A stretch of DNA of 64,000 nt from Zingiber officinale (lineage: Eukaryota; Streptophyta; Magnoliopsida; Zingiberales; Zingiberaceae). Every line of letters begins with the position of its first letter. Within the stretch, counting starts at the first letter, position 1. Below are positions 34,793-47,041 of this stretch, piece after piece. The DNA is taken from assembly GCF_018446385.1 (NCBI RefSeq), contig NC_055996.1:16851317-16915316 (forward strand), read 5' to 3'. A model generated the notes under the pieces. It was not told the origin of the DNA and did no database searches. It saw only the letters and a list, made by a program, of their open reading frames with translations. The translations under genes and the position numbers were made by a program.

Positions 34793-36978
34793 ATGGCTAG
34801 TTCCTTGCAGCCTCCGGTACCCGTCCATGGACTTTAGTATACTTTCACCGAGTCCAGGTTTGATAGGGACAACATAGAGAGATCAAAATCCATCTACAAC
34901 CTTCCATCCGATTATCAACTTGCCCTTCCATCCACTTTCGAACGACCCCATGAACCACCAGTAGATTTTTTGTGTTTTTTAAGGATCAGTTTTCCGTCGG
35001 CCTTCAATTCCCTATTCATCCTTTCTTTTCCGCTGTGTGTAAATATTTCCACATTTCCCTTAATCAGCTAGTGTCGAACTCCTTTAGATTGTTGTACGGT
35101 GTCGTAATTTTGTTCTGCTTGCACGGCATTCCCTTGATTTCTTGAGTCTTCTATTATTTCTATTAATCTAAACTATCCGAGCCAGGGACCTTCTTGTTTC
35201 AAGCCCGAGTGGGCTCGGTCTTTTTTGATAAAATAACATCCTCCAATAAGCATTGGAGATAACAATATTTCTTTGTTTGTTTACCCGAGCGACCCGACTT
35301 CTCGACCAGATGGCAGATGAAAGTGATGAATCCTCCGTCGCTTAGGAAGCATTGAGGCCGATCGAACTATCTCTAACCAGCGTCCAGTTTGGCTGGTCAA
35401 AAGTATCACACACATAAGCTACTTTTGGAGGGCGTCCTATATGTGTTCGGCTTGAGTCAAATCCGAGCATGTCTTTCATCTAGCCTAGGTATGCTATTTA
35501 TTCTCCTCATCTTTGAATCTAACTTAATTTTCCTCCCTATTTTACAGCCTGCATCATGTTGAGGGCGCGCTTGGCCGGCAATAGCAGGCTTGTGACGTGG
35601 AGATCAACGCAACAACCGTGGTCAAGTTGGAGAGCTGTGACTTGTAGCCGGTCACCCCTTTTGAAGACCCGCTCGGTGAGGCAGGCGAGACTCCTAAGCC
35701 GACCAACAAGGTGGGAGGCAGTCAGATAGTGGCTAGTGATGCAGCGGCCGCTATAGCTGACCTTCTTCCCAAACGACCTTCGATATTGTTGATCGCAGTT
35801 GCTTCAGAGTCGGTCACTTCCGGCGAACCCCTCCAATGGTGCAAGAAGCGTCATGAGGAAGTTTCCTCCCGCTCCGCCACATCTGCCCTATAAAACCCCG
35901 CCCAATCTGGTTCACACCCTTCATATGAGTGGGGTGAGACATCGACGCTCATTCTTCCGAAGCAGGGGGTTTCCACGCTCCATACTTCCGTATCCTCCGA
36001 CCAGACTCCATCATTGTCCGGTCTACCATCGAGAACAATCTGTGCGTCGTCGGTCACCTTCATGCCACCACCATCCTCACCAACCTCACAAGTATTCGTC
36101 ATCCGGCCGACCCCTAGGCCCTAGTCCACAAGGAGAGCGACCTTTGGCCCGTCCAGTCCAAGCGGTCAGCACCAAATAACGACAATCATCCATTTGCCAA
36201 CTGATGAATGGCGTAGCCCGGATGACGTCGCATCCCGCACCCCCGAGCATCAGATTCGGATCCAAGGGTCGCTTGCACTATGGGTCAATGCTAGGGCCCG
36301 TGCGACGGTCATCTCTCAGAGGAATCCGCAAACAGTCATACCCAGATGGCCACTGGGATAAGTATACTGTATTTATATTTACATATTTTTACCCGCTCGG
36401 CCCTTACGTTCTCCTTATCGCTATAGTATTGGGTCGAGAATTTGGTCATGTGCTAGAAGCTAGCCTTCCTCGAGCATGAAGTCCAACAGATGCATGCCTT
36501 TGACGACCAGTCGAAGGCTTCTCAAACGCACTTGGAGCAGCTGACCTTTGAGGGGGGCCAATTAAGGGTCAATCTACAGCGAAGCTGCGAGCTGCTAGAG
36601 GCAGAGAGGAGCAAGAGCACCGATCGGGCTTTGCAACTAGCGAGGCTCAATAAACAGGCCATCTCTTTTGAGTTGAAGATCCATTCAGCCAATACCAGGA
36701 AACTCCAAGCCATTGAGGACTTGGAGATCAAGAATAAAGAGACTCGAGAGGCAGATCCCAGTCGATTTGAAGTACTCAAGCGGGATTACCTCCGCTCGGA
36801 TGCCTTCAATGAACGATTTACTAATCGAGTGCTCCGCCTCTTCAACTTTGGAATTGATGGGACTCTCGACCAACTGAAGGACGACAACTATCTCCCTTTC
36901 GCGCTGACAAACAAGGTTATCAACATGGAGAAGATGACCGAGTCACTCCACGACAACGTGTTCGACTATCTCGAGTAG
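34793..36978 (+). pseudogene. Antisense gene of element B, broken
   Basis: The plus strand is antisense to B's gag-pol. The start is similar to that of A. Conserved pieces include YTFTESRFDRDN near 34835 and LLYGVVILFCLHGIPL near 35090. Frameshifts and an in-frame TAG (a tryptophan site in A) break exon 1. An intron at 35489-35547 (59 nt, GTATGC...TTTTACAG) has the same position and phase as intron 1 in A. The third exon begins at 36427 after a CTATAG acceptor, with WVEN aligned to WVEQ in A. The coiled-coil ORF at 36490-36978 then remains open, including YLRSDAFNERFTNRVLRLFN. Confidence 0.78.
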
Positions 36979-37479
36979 CCTTCCTTTATGCCTCCTCGAA
37001 TCGCTTTCTTTCTGTATTTCTCCATATGTAACAAATTTTCTAAGTGTAAATGAATACATCGTCGTTCGGCGTTTCATCTTTCAATTAAACTTTACAAGTG
37101 TTTGTTGGCACCTCATCGTTCGACGTCTCTTCACTTTGTTGAATCTTGAAAGTACTTAAGAAATGTGTTTTCGTTCGGCTCAACTGTGCATCATTTAAAG
37201 TTTTATGAAATTTATCTAAGTATAACTCCCTGCTTTCTCGCTCGTCGGTGTAGCTAATCCCAGATACCTTCGCATGCTCCTTCCAGCATAGGCCGAACGA
37301 CAATATCATTGTGAGGCATCCTTGCTGCCATCACTTCTCGACATGTTAACTTTACTTTATGGCTTTAGGAAGCCACTCGGCCTTATTCATCACCAACTCA
37401 GTTTTAGAGTCATTACTCGACTACTATTTATCATAGACTTCAGTTTATAGTCGATGTTCGGCTGTTTATGCGTAGATAG
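36979..37479. other. Element B spacer before tandem array
   Basis: No credible ORF. It probably includes the 3' end of the antisense transcript. Confidence 0.4.
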
Positions 37480-38010
37480 TTGTCGCTCGACTATTGACGA
37501 AGACTATGATTTATAGTTGCTGCTCAACAGTTGGAGAATACTACGGTTTATAGTAGCCGCTCGACTTTTGACAAAGACATGAGTTTATAGTCGCCGCTCG
37601 ACTTCTGACGAAGACATAGGTTTATAGCCGCTGCTCGACTGTTGGTGAAGACTAGGGTTTATAGTCATCACTCGACTGTTGGTGAAGACTAGAGTTTATA
37701 GTCACCGCTCGACTGTTGACAAAGACTAGGGTTTATAGTCGCCGCTCGATTGTTGGTGAAGACTAGGGTTTTTGATCATCGCTCGAATGTTGGTGAAGAC
37801 TAGGGTTTATAGTCGTTGCTTGACTGTTAACGAAGACTAGGGTTTATAGTCATCGCTCGACTGTTTGTGAAGACTAGAGTTTATAGTCGCCGCTCGGCTT
37901 TTGATGAAGACATGTGTTTATAGTGGTCGCTCGACTGTTGGTGAAGACTAGGGTTTATAGTCGCCACTTGACTTTTGACGAAGACATGGGTTTAAAGTCG
38001 TCACTCGACT
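37480..38010 (-). repeat. 37-bp tandem array in element B
   Basis: About 14 degenerate units; for example, two starts lie at 37641 and 37678. In element orientation each carries GGCGACTATAAACCCTAGTC. The array occupies the same location as the 65-bp array in A. Confidence 0.88.
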
Positions 38011-38199
38011 TTTAACTTGGTCGAACTACATAAGAGTCTGGAACACTTAGGATTTTTATTTATTGTATTTCTACATCCACAAGACATACACTTACGCAAG
38101 TACATTCAGATTTAACCACACACCTCTCACCCAACCCTATATGGATGAAGATGATTCACGCTCCAAGGCCGCTCGAGCTTTCTCCTGTCCTTGTCCTGC

Positions 38200-40222
38200 A
38201 AGTAGTAGGCTCCCGAGCGGAGCTTCTGAATGACTTTAAAAGGTCCTCCCATGGAGCCTCTAATTTAGTAACATCGCCGACCTGGAATGACCTTGTGATC
38301 ATCCTTCAGTTGTAGTTCAACTTCATGCACTGTTTGTATGCCATCAGCCGGATGTCAGCCTTGTCTCGCACTTAGTCCACAAGGTCGAGCTCCATGAGCC
38401 TTCTTTCAATGTTTCCATCGTCATAGAGCTGCACTCGATCAGAGTCTACTCCGACTTCCACTGGAACCACCGTCTCACCGCTATACACCAGGTGGAACGG
38501 TGTGACGCCGATCACCTCTCTTGGTGTGGTACGATGAGTCCACAAGACACTCAGGAGCTCATCAACCCAGCTTCCTCCAGCGTGGCCGAGCCGAGCTCAT
38601 AACCCTCTAGGGATCTCCCGGTTGGTGACTTTCACTTGGTCATTGCTCTGAGGGTAGGCCGCTGAGGTGAAGGCCTGCACAATGTCATAGCCTAGCACCA
38701 CTCCTTGAGTCTCCGTCCAGTGAACTGCCTCTCGTTATCCGAGACGAGCCGGCGATGGATGCTGAACCAACATAGAATATTCTACCATATGAATTTGATG
38801 ACCTTATGTTCGATTATCTTGGCTATCGGCTCGACCTCCGCCCACTTTGAAAAGTAGTCTACTGCGACAAGCAAAAATCTTCGCTGGCTAGTCGCCATTG
38901 GAAATGGTCCAACGATGTCCATGCCCCATTGGTCGAACAGATAAGACATAGTAGATGTCTTCATCTCCTTGGTCAGTCGGTGTTGGATGTTGTGATATTT
39001 TTGACACGATAGGTAGGTGGGCACTGTCCGAGCGGCATCCTCTTGCAGTGTGAGCAAAAAATATCCCGCCAACAGGATCTTTCGGGCTAGCAATCTACCG
39101 CTTGGATGACTTCCGCAGGAGCCCTGATGCACTTCTTGAAGGATGTACTTGACGTCATCCGATCCAACACACTTGTGCAACGGCCTTGAGAAAGCTTTTT
39201 TATACAGCTAGTCTCCAACCAGAGTAAACCATTCGACCCTCTTTTTCACTAGGTGAGCTTCTTCCTGATCGACTGGAGTGCTACCTGATCAGAGGAACTC
39301 TATCAACGGGGCCCTCCAGTCGCTCGGGAGGTTTATTCCATCAATCCTATCGATGTGCGCCATTAGGGAGACTTGCTTGATCGGCTGCTCTATCATAATC
39401 GATGACAATGAACTGGCTAACTTAGCCAACTCATTCGCGATCTGATTGTCCGAGCGGGCGATCTTCTGTATAACAACTTTTTGGAAGTTTGCCTTTAACT
39501 TCTTAAAAGCTTATATATATAGCCAGAGTCAGGAGCTGCTTATTTCGAACGCCCCCAATTGATGCTGAGTGGCAAGTTGAGAATCCTAGTGGATGATGAC
39601 CTTTGTTGCTTCGACATGACGAGCCGCCTACAAGCCGGCTATTAAGGTCTCATACTCGGCTTCATTATTGGTAGCCCGATAGTCTAGCCGCACAGACAGT
39701 TGAATCATGTCCTCTCGTGGCGAGATCAAGAGAATGTCAATCTCGCTACCTTACCGAGTGGGCGATCCATCTACGTATACTTTCCAAGTCTTGTCTGGCT
39801 CGGCGTTCTGGATCTCAGTGACAAAATTAGCTAAGGCTTGGGCCTTGATCGTCGTTCAGTGTTGATATTTTATATCGAATTCGCTCAACTCAGTTGTTTA
39901 TTTTATCAGTCATCAGAATGCCTTTGGGTTTAAAAGGACTCTCCCTGAGACACTATTGGTCATCACGATGATCGGATGTGAAAGGAAGTACGGACAAAGT
40001 CTCTGAGCGGCGAGTACTAGCGCGTATGCCAATTTTTCGAGATAGGTATAGCGGGACTCTGTGTCTTTCAATATATGACTCAAAAAATATACAGGCTATT
40101 GTTCTGAGCCGTTCTGGCACACCAACGCCGAGCTAACCACATACTAAGTGGATGGCAAGTAAATCAAAAGCGGCTCGCCAGCGATGGATTTGGTCAATAC
40201 AGGCAGGGAGTTAAGATACCCT
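38200..40222 (-). pseudogene. Element B integrase and RNase H, broken
   Basis: The ORF at 38782-39180 is the integrase zinc-binding region and core (EVHQGSCGSHPSGRLLARK, WGMDIVGPFPMATSQRR). The second zinc cysteine pair is damaged: where A has TCLSC, B reads TYLSC. The integrase C-terminal part lies at 38200-38780 and RNase H at about 39200-39830, both with stops. Confidence 0.82.
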
Positions 40223-41460
40223 TTAAGCTCTTCCAGCACCTTGTCGCATTCTGCGCCCCACTAGAACTTGGTCACTTGGCACAATATCTTGAAGAATGGA
40301 TGACTCCGATTGGATGACTTGGAGATGAACTTTGATAGCGCGGTAATCCGTCCGGTCAGATGTTGGGCCTCCTTCAAGTTGCGGGGCGGGGGCATGTCTC
40401 TTAGAGCCTTCACCTTGCTCGGATTCACCTTGATCCCCCATTCGGTGACGATGTATCTGAGGAAGCAGCCGCTCCTTGCTCTGAACAAGCACTTGTTTGG
40501 GTTCAACTTTATCCTGTACGTCCTTAAAGTTCGGCAGATTTCTTTAATATCGGCACAAAGATTAGTAGCTCGGAGGAACTTTTTCAGTATGTCATCAACA
40601 TATATCTCTATGTTACAGTTAATCTGCTAACGGAACACCTTGATCATCAACCTCTGATAGGTGGTGCTGACATTCTTCAGTCCGAATGGCATGACATTGT
40701 AACAATAAGTTTCATCGACAGTGATGAAGCTGATCTTTTCTTAATTCTCCCAGATGAACGGCACTTGGTGGTAAGCTTGATATACACCGAGTATGCACAT
40801 CAACTCGCAGCCTACCGTAGAGTCCACCATCTGATTTATCCTGGGCAGGGGATAGAAATCCTTCGAGCAAGCCTTATTCAAATCACGAAAGTCGATACTG
40901 ACTCTCCATTTATTGTCCAGTTTAGAGACCAACACGATGTTGGACAACCAGCTTGGAAACTGAACCTCACATATTTGACCGACATCAAACAATTTTTCTA
41001 TCTCCGCCCAGATGATCTGATTCTGCTTTGCACTGAAGTCCCTCTTCTTTTGTTTCACAGGCCGAGCATCCGGTTAGACGTGAAGCTCGTGTTGAGCTAC
41101 ACTTAGCGAGATGCCTGGGAGTTCATGGGTCGACCATGTAAACACGTCGTGATTTCACCGAAGGCAAGTGACCAACTTTGCCTTCTTCTCCTCTGTCAGG
41201 TCGGCGGCGATGAAGGTGGTGGCCTCTGATCGGCTGGGATGGATCTGAACTTCCTCCTTTTCTTCGTAAACCAGTGTGGGAGGTTCTTGATGGTGTTCAC
41301 ATCCAAGTGAGAGGCCTTTCGCTGCTCTTACTTCGGACTTGACAATCTTGACGTAGCATCGCCGAACGGCCAGCTGAATGCCTTTTACTTCGCCCACCTT
41401 ATTATCCACAGGAAACTTGATCTTCTGATAAAAAGTGAACACCATCGCTCAAAACTCATT
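40223..41460 (-). pseudogene. Element B reverse transcriptase, broken
   Basis: Segments at 40261-40506, 40741-41058 and 41155-41445 match successive parts of A's RT and linker. IYVDDIL is readable near 40598. Phrases such as WRVSIDFRDLNKACSKDFYP confirm the fingers domain. B lacks the extra 4 bp found in A near 17000. Several stops and frameshifts remain. Confidence 0.84.
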
Positions 41461-41798
41461 AAGGGCAGGTCGGCCCAATATTATATTGTAGGTGGACGAC
41501 ACATCCACCACAATGAAGTTTGTGATTCTTATCCTCTTGAACGACTCCTCTCCAAGCGATATGGCCAGTCAAATCTGGCCGATCGGCAATACTTCATTTC
41601 CTATGAACTCGTAGAGTGGGGTCGTCATTGACTGCAACTCACTCTTGTCAATTTACAGCTGGTCGAACGCCTTCTTAAATATAATATTCACCGAGCTTCC
41701 TGTATCAGCAAAAGTCCAGTGAATATTATAATTAGCTATTATCGCTCAGATGATCAAGGTGTCATCATGAGGGATCTCCACTCCCTCTAGGTCTTGGG
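41461..41798 (-). pseudogene. Element B protease, first part before element C
   Basis: Contains a readable DTGSS active-site box at about 41690-41712 and LEGVEIPHDD near the end. Element C interrupts it at 41798. TTGGG at 41794-41798 is one target-site copy. Confidence 0.82.
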
Positions 41799-43661
41799 TG
41801 TTAGGATCGATGATCGCGGCTAGAGAGGGGGGTGTCAATAGCCGACCCCAAATCTTCGCGTTTCTTCCTACGATTAGGGTTAGCGCAGCGGAAATAAACA
41901 AAAGAAACGACAACGGAGAATAGCAAACCTCAAACTCATCGATGTAACGAGGTTCGGAGATGATACTCCTACTCCTCGGCGTGTCTGTAAGGTGGACGAA
42001 ACCTATCAATCCGTCGGTGGATGAGACCCCGGAAAACCGGTTAATAACAACTCCTTCTGGGTGGAGAAACCTCGCCACAATAACTTGCAATAACAAGATA
42101 GAAATACAGCAAGAAATACAAACAATATGAATGTAAAACACCTTGCTTGCCTTTGACTGGTTTCCGTTGTCGAAGCAGCAACTTCACGGAAGAACAGCAG
42201 CAGCTGACCAGCCGGGGAAGCTCACACGAAGCTTCACGAATCAGAGAGCTCAGCAAAGCTCAAGTGCAGCAAGAAGCAGGGGCAAGAAGGAAGAAGTAAC
42301 TCTCTGGAACAGTAGCTCCTCAACCTCTTTTATAACCTGCGAAGAAGACACAGAAGAGACTAGCCGTTGCTACGCAACGGCTAGGACGTGGACCGATCAG
42401 GCTTCATCCTGATCGGTCCACAAGGGTCCTGATCGGTCACAAGACCGATCAGGCCCTTCCCTGATCGGTCATGAGGACCGATCAGGTCCTTCCCTGATCG
42501 GTCCCATGACCGATCAGGACCTTTCCCTCCCGAAGATGATCTCCTTCTGATCGATCACTGATCGGTCTGCTGACCGATCAGATAAGCAGCAGAATGCTTC
42601 TGTTTGGTTACTGATCGGTCACCAGACCGATCAGATAACCCAGCATATCACTGGATCGGTCACCAGACCGATCCAGGTTTAGAGCTCCCAGCCCTAAACC
42701 CGACTTGGTCCTGAGAACGAGCTACCGAGCCCTCTCCGACTTCGTCCGGTCCAGAGAACGAGCTACCGAGCCCTCTCTGACCTAGTCCGAAGAACGAGCT
42801 ACCGAGCCCTCTCCGACTTCGTCCGGTCCAGAGAACGAGCTACCGAGCCCTCTCTGACCTAGTCCGGAGAACGAGCTGCCGAGCCCTCTCCGACTTCGTC
42901 CGGTCCAGAGAACGAGCTACCGAGCCCTCTCTGACCTAGTCCGGAGAACGAGCTGCCGAGCCCTCTCCGACTTCGTCCGGTCCAGAGAATGAGCTACCGA
43001 GCCCTCTCTGACCTAGTCCGGAGAACGAGCTACCGAGCCCTCTCCGACTTCGCATGCCAAGCTTCCATACTTGGACTTTTCCCGTGCCAAGTCTCCATAC
43101 TTGGGCTTTTCCCGTGCCAAGCTCCCTGCTTGGACTTTTCCGTGCCAAGTCTCCATACTTGGACTTTACCCGTGCCAAGTCTCCATACTTGGACTTTTCA
43201 CCAAATGTCTGGTCAATCTTGACCCATCTGGATTCCCCTTGCCTGGCTTCACTCACCAGGACTTCCGAACTGCCTAGCTTCACTCACTAGGTCTTTCCCC
43301 TGCCTGGCTTCACTCACCAGTGCTTTCCCAATTGCCTAGGTTCACTCACCAGGACTTTCTCCAACTGCCTGGCTTCACTCACCAGGACTTCCCGACTGCC
43401 TGGCTTCACTCACCAGGACTTTTCGAACTGCCTGGCTTCACTCACCAGGACTTCCCAGTCAAGTATCCGGTCAACCTTGACCTACTTGACTCTTCTTCAT
43501 CCAACCTGATCAGACCCTGATCAGTATCTCTCCGCATGGACAACTGCACCTGCATTGTCCATGTCTACATATCTTTCTGTATTGTCAAACATCGAAACCA
43601 TGACCAAGGTTTACGCTTGGTCAACTAGGTCAACCTTGACCTACTGGAAATTGCACCAACA
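41799..43661 (-). repeat. Element C left (3') LTR with internal repeat arrays
   Basis: 1863 bp. It holds inverted TGATCGGTC and GACCGATCA pairs (42370-42680), nine ~39-bp GAACGAGCTACCGAGCCCTC units (42710-43050), and repeats of TGCCAAGTCTCCATACTTGG (43050-43200) and CTGGCTTCACTCACCAGGAC (43240-43460). Confidence 0.93.
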
Positions 43662-45504
43662 ATCTCCCCCTTTTTGATGTTTGACAATACCTTTAAGTTA
43701 GGCTAATCCAATAGCCTCAACTTTCCTCATGCCACTAGGTAATGAAACATAAGTTACAACCTTACATTCTCCTTCTAAGAAGGCAACCTCCTTCTTAGAT
43801 AAAGAATACCTAACTTAAACCCTTCATTCTCCCCCTATTGGCACACATCAACAAACTCTCCCCCTGAAGAGTAAGTTATCGTTGTTCACAACTTCACTCG
43901 TCGTGATCAACAAACTCTCCCACTAACTCCAATGTTCTTCCTTGAACATTCTCTAGACATTCTTCCCCTTTTTGACACACATAAAAAAGAGTGAATATTA
44001 AGGTCAAGAGTTTCTTCCTAATGAAAGTCTCATACCTTTCATTGAAACCCTTAATTTCTCCCTTGATACTAATGTCAATAGTCAATTTAGTGATAATCCC
44101 ATATCACTCATGACAACTCCCCCTAAAGGTCAACTCCCCTTGACCAATAGGTAAAACTCCCCCTAAAGATCAACTCCCCCTTGACCATTGCACCAACAAT
44201 GTCTTGGAGAGTTCCAAACCTTTAGAAACCTAAAACACCACTTCCCGAGCTGAAATTTCAGACAACCAGTCGAATTTCAGCAAGTTGGCACGCCCTGATC
44301 GGTCACCGGACCGATCAGGCTTCCTCTGGATCGGTCCAGTGACCGATCCACACAGACCTGGACCGATCAGAATCCTCTCTGATCGGTCCACAAGTCTGAT
44401 ATCAGAATTTCTGATTTTCCTCCCGAAATTCAGAAACTCCTAGAAAATTCCAGAAAATTCCAAAAATTGTAAAACTTTGAGGATACATTCCTCATAACAT
44501 ATATTATCAAGGAAAAATAGTTTTCTATGAAAATAGCTTCCATTTTTCAATCTTGATACAAAGTTCACAAGTCTTTGAAATAGCTCAAAGTTAACTCATC
44601 TTTGTATCACTTTGCTCAATGATGAATGCTATTACTAGAAAAGCTTCATCAAGGTTTTTCAAATCAATTTTAAAATAATTTTAAACCATTTAATTTAGGA
44701 CCACAATCTTAGGGCTAAATGTACATGACTTGTACACAAGCTTTCCCTATGATCCCCAATTTCGAATTAAGCTCATCTAGGTACAAGAACTATGCACCTT
44801 GATCCTAACTCATAATCCTAATATCTCACACACATCTAAGGTGTATCAAACACATTCAAGTCAATTTTGATGTGAGATATGTGTTTAGGTTATCTTAGGC
44901 TAAGGTCTCATGCATTTTTCTAAACAACAATTTGATCTCCATATCAAATTGTGTTTCTTATCCTTAAATCAAGTTAATTGATCATTAATGCACAAGACGA
45001 TGACATGGCATATAATGATATCATAAATGAAAACATGTGCCAATGTCATGATGTCATGGCATAAAGTATGAAACTTAAATAAATCATGACATTTAACTAA
45101 CCTAAGCATTATCATGACATTTCAAAAGATCATAGATTAAATATGATGTCATGACATGGCATATGGCAAACAATATATGGCAAATAACATGTAAAGGTAT
45201 AGAAAATACCTAATTCTAGCCTTAGTTGCCATTTTTGATAATTTTGATCATTTTGCCATAAATTCTATATTCCTAAGTGTGATAGACCTCAAATCATATA
45301 CCAAAGATGTTTAGATCACTATGTGCCAATTAGATTGACTATAGACAACTCCTCAAATTTGGTTGGCACATCCTAATTATCTTAGGAATAACTTTCCATT
45401 TCATTTTCAAGGCTTGATTACACCTTGAAAATTCCCAAAGTGCCACCTTTTGCCATGATTAGGTTAACTACCTATTCAAGTAAGGTTGGCACACTCTAAT
45501 CCAT
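43662..45504 (-). other. Element C non-coding interior near the 3' LTR
   Basis: Contains a polypurine tract next to the LTR (43662-43676; AAAAAGGGGGAGAT on the minus strand). Palindromic CTGATCGGTC motifs recur at 44290-44395. The rest is AT-rich with no credible pol ORF. Confidence 0.7.
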
Positions 45505-46980
45505 CTAGCGTGATGGAATCATGCTCTTAGGAACCCAATACCTATTGGAGCTCATTGGGTTCACTAAGTATTCACTAGGGATGACTTCCCTAGCAACCCT
45601 TCTAATGACCCTCCTAGGCTTTGAAGCCTTGGTCATTTGGGACTCATCAAGATCAACTCTAGGGGTAACTCCCCTTGTGACCTTGGTGATGGTCTTCCTA
45701 GCCCTAGATTTTGTTCCATAATCGAATGGAACATTGTGATAAGTGGGCTTGACCATTTGGGACTTAGGTTTGTGACCCAAACCTTTCTTGTCCTTGGACA
45801 TTGGTTTTTGACCCTTAAACCCTAGAGATGACTTCTCCAAGTTCTTAAGAGCTTTTTCCAAAGTATCAAGTCTTGACCTCAAGACTTGATTCTCCTTCTC
45901 TAATACCTCAATTTTTAATTTTTAATTTTTCTTTGAGGTATTCCTAGGCATGTGTCTAGTTGTTTTGGGGTTTCTACCTAGGTTCTCCCTAACCTTAGAT
46001 GAACTAATCCTAGGGTTGGTATTTCTAGTGTTATCCCTATCTAGGCTCACATGTTTGGCACCTAAGCATGTGTATCGATTTCTATAATTATCATGCTTAC
46101 CATTGTTATCAATTGCAATCAAACTACTAGCATGCATCTTATTAGAATTGCGATAATGAGCCTTAAAGGTTACCTTAGGGTTTGCCTTAGCTCCCCCTAT
46201 CGATGTGCTTGGTTTCTTGTCCTTATGAGGTTGCCTCCCCCTCGGAAATTGGCTCCGATAATGTCCCCTTCGCTTGCATTGGAAGCACACCACGTGCTCC
46301 TTGCTCTTGCGTATTGGGACTCCGGCTTCCTTGATCTTTGGCGCCGGTGGAGTCTTCCTAACCCTCTTTGGACATTTACTCTTGTAGTGTCTAAATTCCC
46401 TACACTCAAAGCACATTATGTGTAATTTATTTGAAATTGAAATGCTTGAGTTACCTAGGTTTGAGAGTGGATGAGAGCTCTCTTCTTCATCCCTTCCGGA
46501 GGTAGACGCTTCTTCTTCTTGCTCCGAACTTGAAGAAGAACTCTCCTCCTCTTCTTCTTTAGATGTTGGGTGACCCTCAACTTCTAAATCCATTCCTCCA
46601 TGAAATGAGCTCCTTGGCTCACTTGACTCCTCTTCATGACTTGAAGTGGAGTTCTCCTCATAGAGCTTTGCCAAGTTATTCCACAACTCCTTGGCATCGT
46701 TATATCCACCTATCCTACACAAAACATCATTAGGTAAAGAAAATTCAATGATTTTCGTTACCTCATCATTGATGGTTGATTGGTGGATTTGCTCCTTCGT
46801 CCACCCCTTCTTCTTGAGAGGTTTTCCTTCTTCATCCTCCGGAAGAGTGAAACCTACTTGCACACACCTCCAATTCTCAAGATTAGTCATAAGAAAATAT
46901 TTCATTCTTACCTTCCAAAACGCGAAGTCGTCGCGATCGTAGAAGGGTGGAATCGTGATGTCCTCTCCGAGTTGATCCAT
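45505..46980 (-). pseudogene. Element C gag with two zinc knuckles, one internal stop
   Basis: A copia gag of the DUF4219/UBN2 type, with DDFAFWKVRMKYFL and AKELWNNLAKLYEE near the N-terminus. An acidic serine/glutamate tract follows. The first knuckle, CFECREFRHYKSKC, is intact; the second ends in phenylalanine instead of cysteine (CFQCKRRGHYRSQF). A TAA at 45922-45924 separates this from the in-frame tail 45505-45882, which has a coiled coil (RSRLDTLEKALKNLEK) and RYWVPKSMI. The two parts share a frame. No protease or RT follows. Confidence 0.85.
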
Positions 46981-47027
46981 CTCTAGCTTGTGCTCCCTCG
47001 GGTGTTAATCCGGCGAAGAGCGACCTC

Positions 47028-47039
47028 GCTCTGATACCA
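47028..47039 (-). other. Primer-binding site of element C
   Basis: On the minus strand TGGTATCAGAGC, the initiator tRNA-Met match, next to the 5' LTR. Confidence 0.88.
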
Positions 47040-47041
47040 CT

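Noticed and set aside
42989-43520. Repetitive plus-strand ORFs rich in ILGLFPCQ and FTHQDF motifs, also at 48037-48568
   Set aside because: They are translations of short tandem DNA repeats within the C LTRs, in several frames at once; no codon pattern supports a gene.
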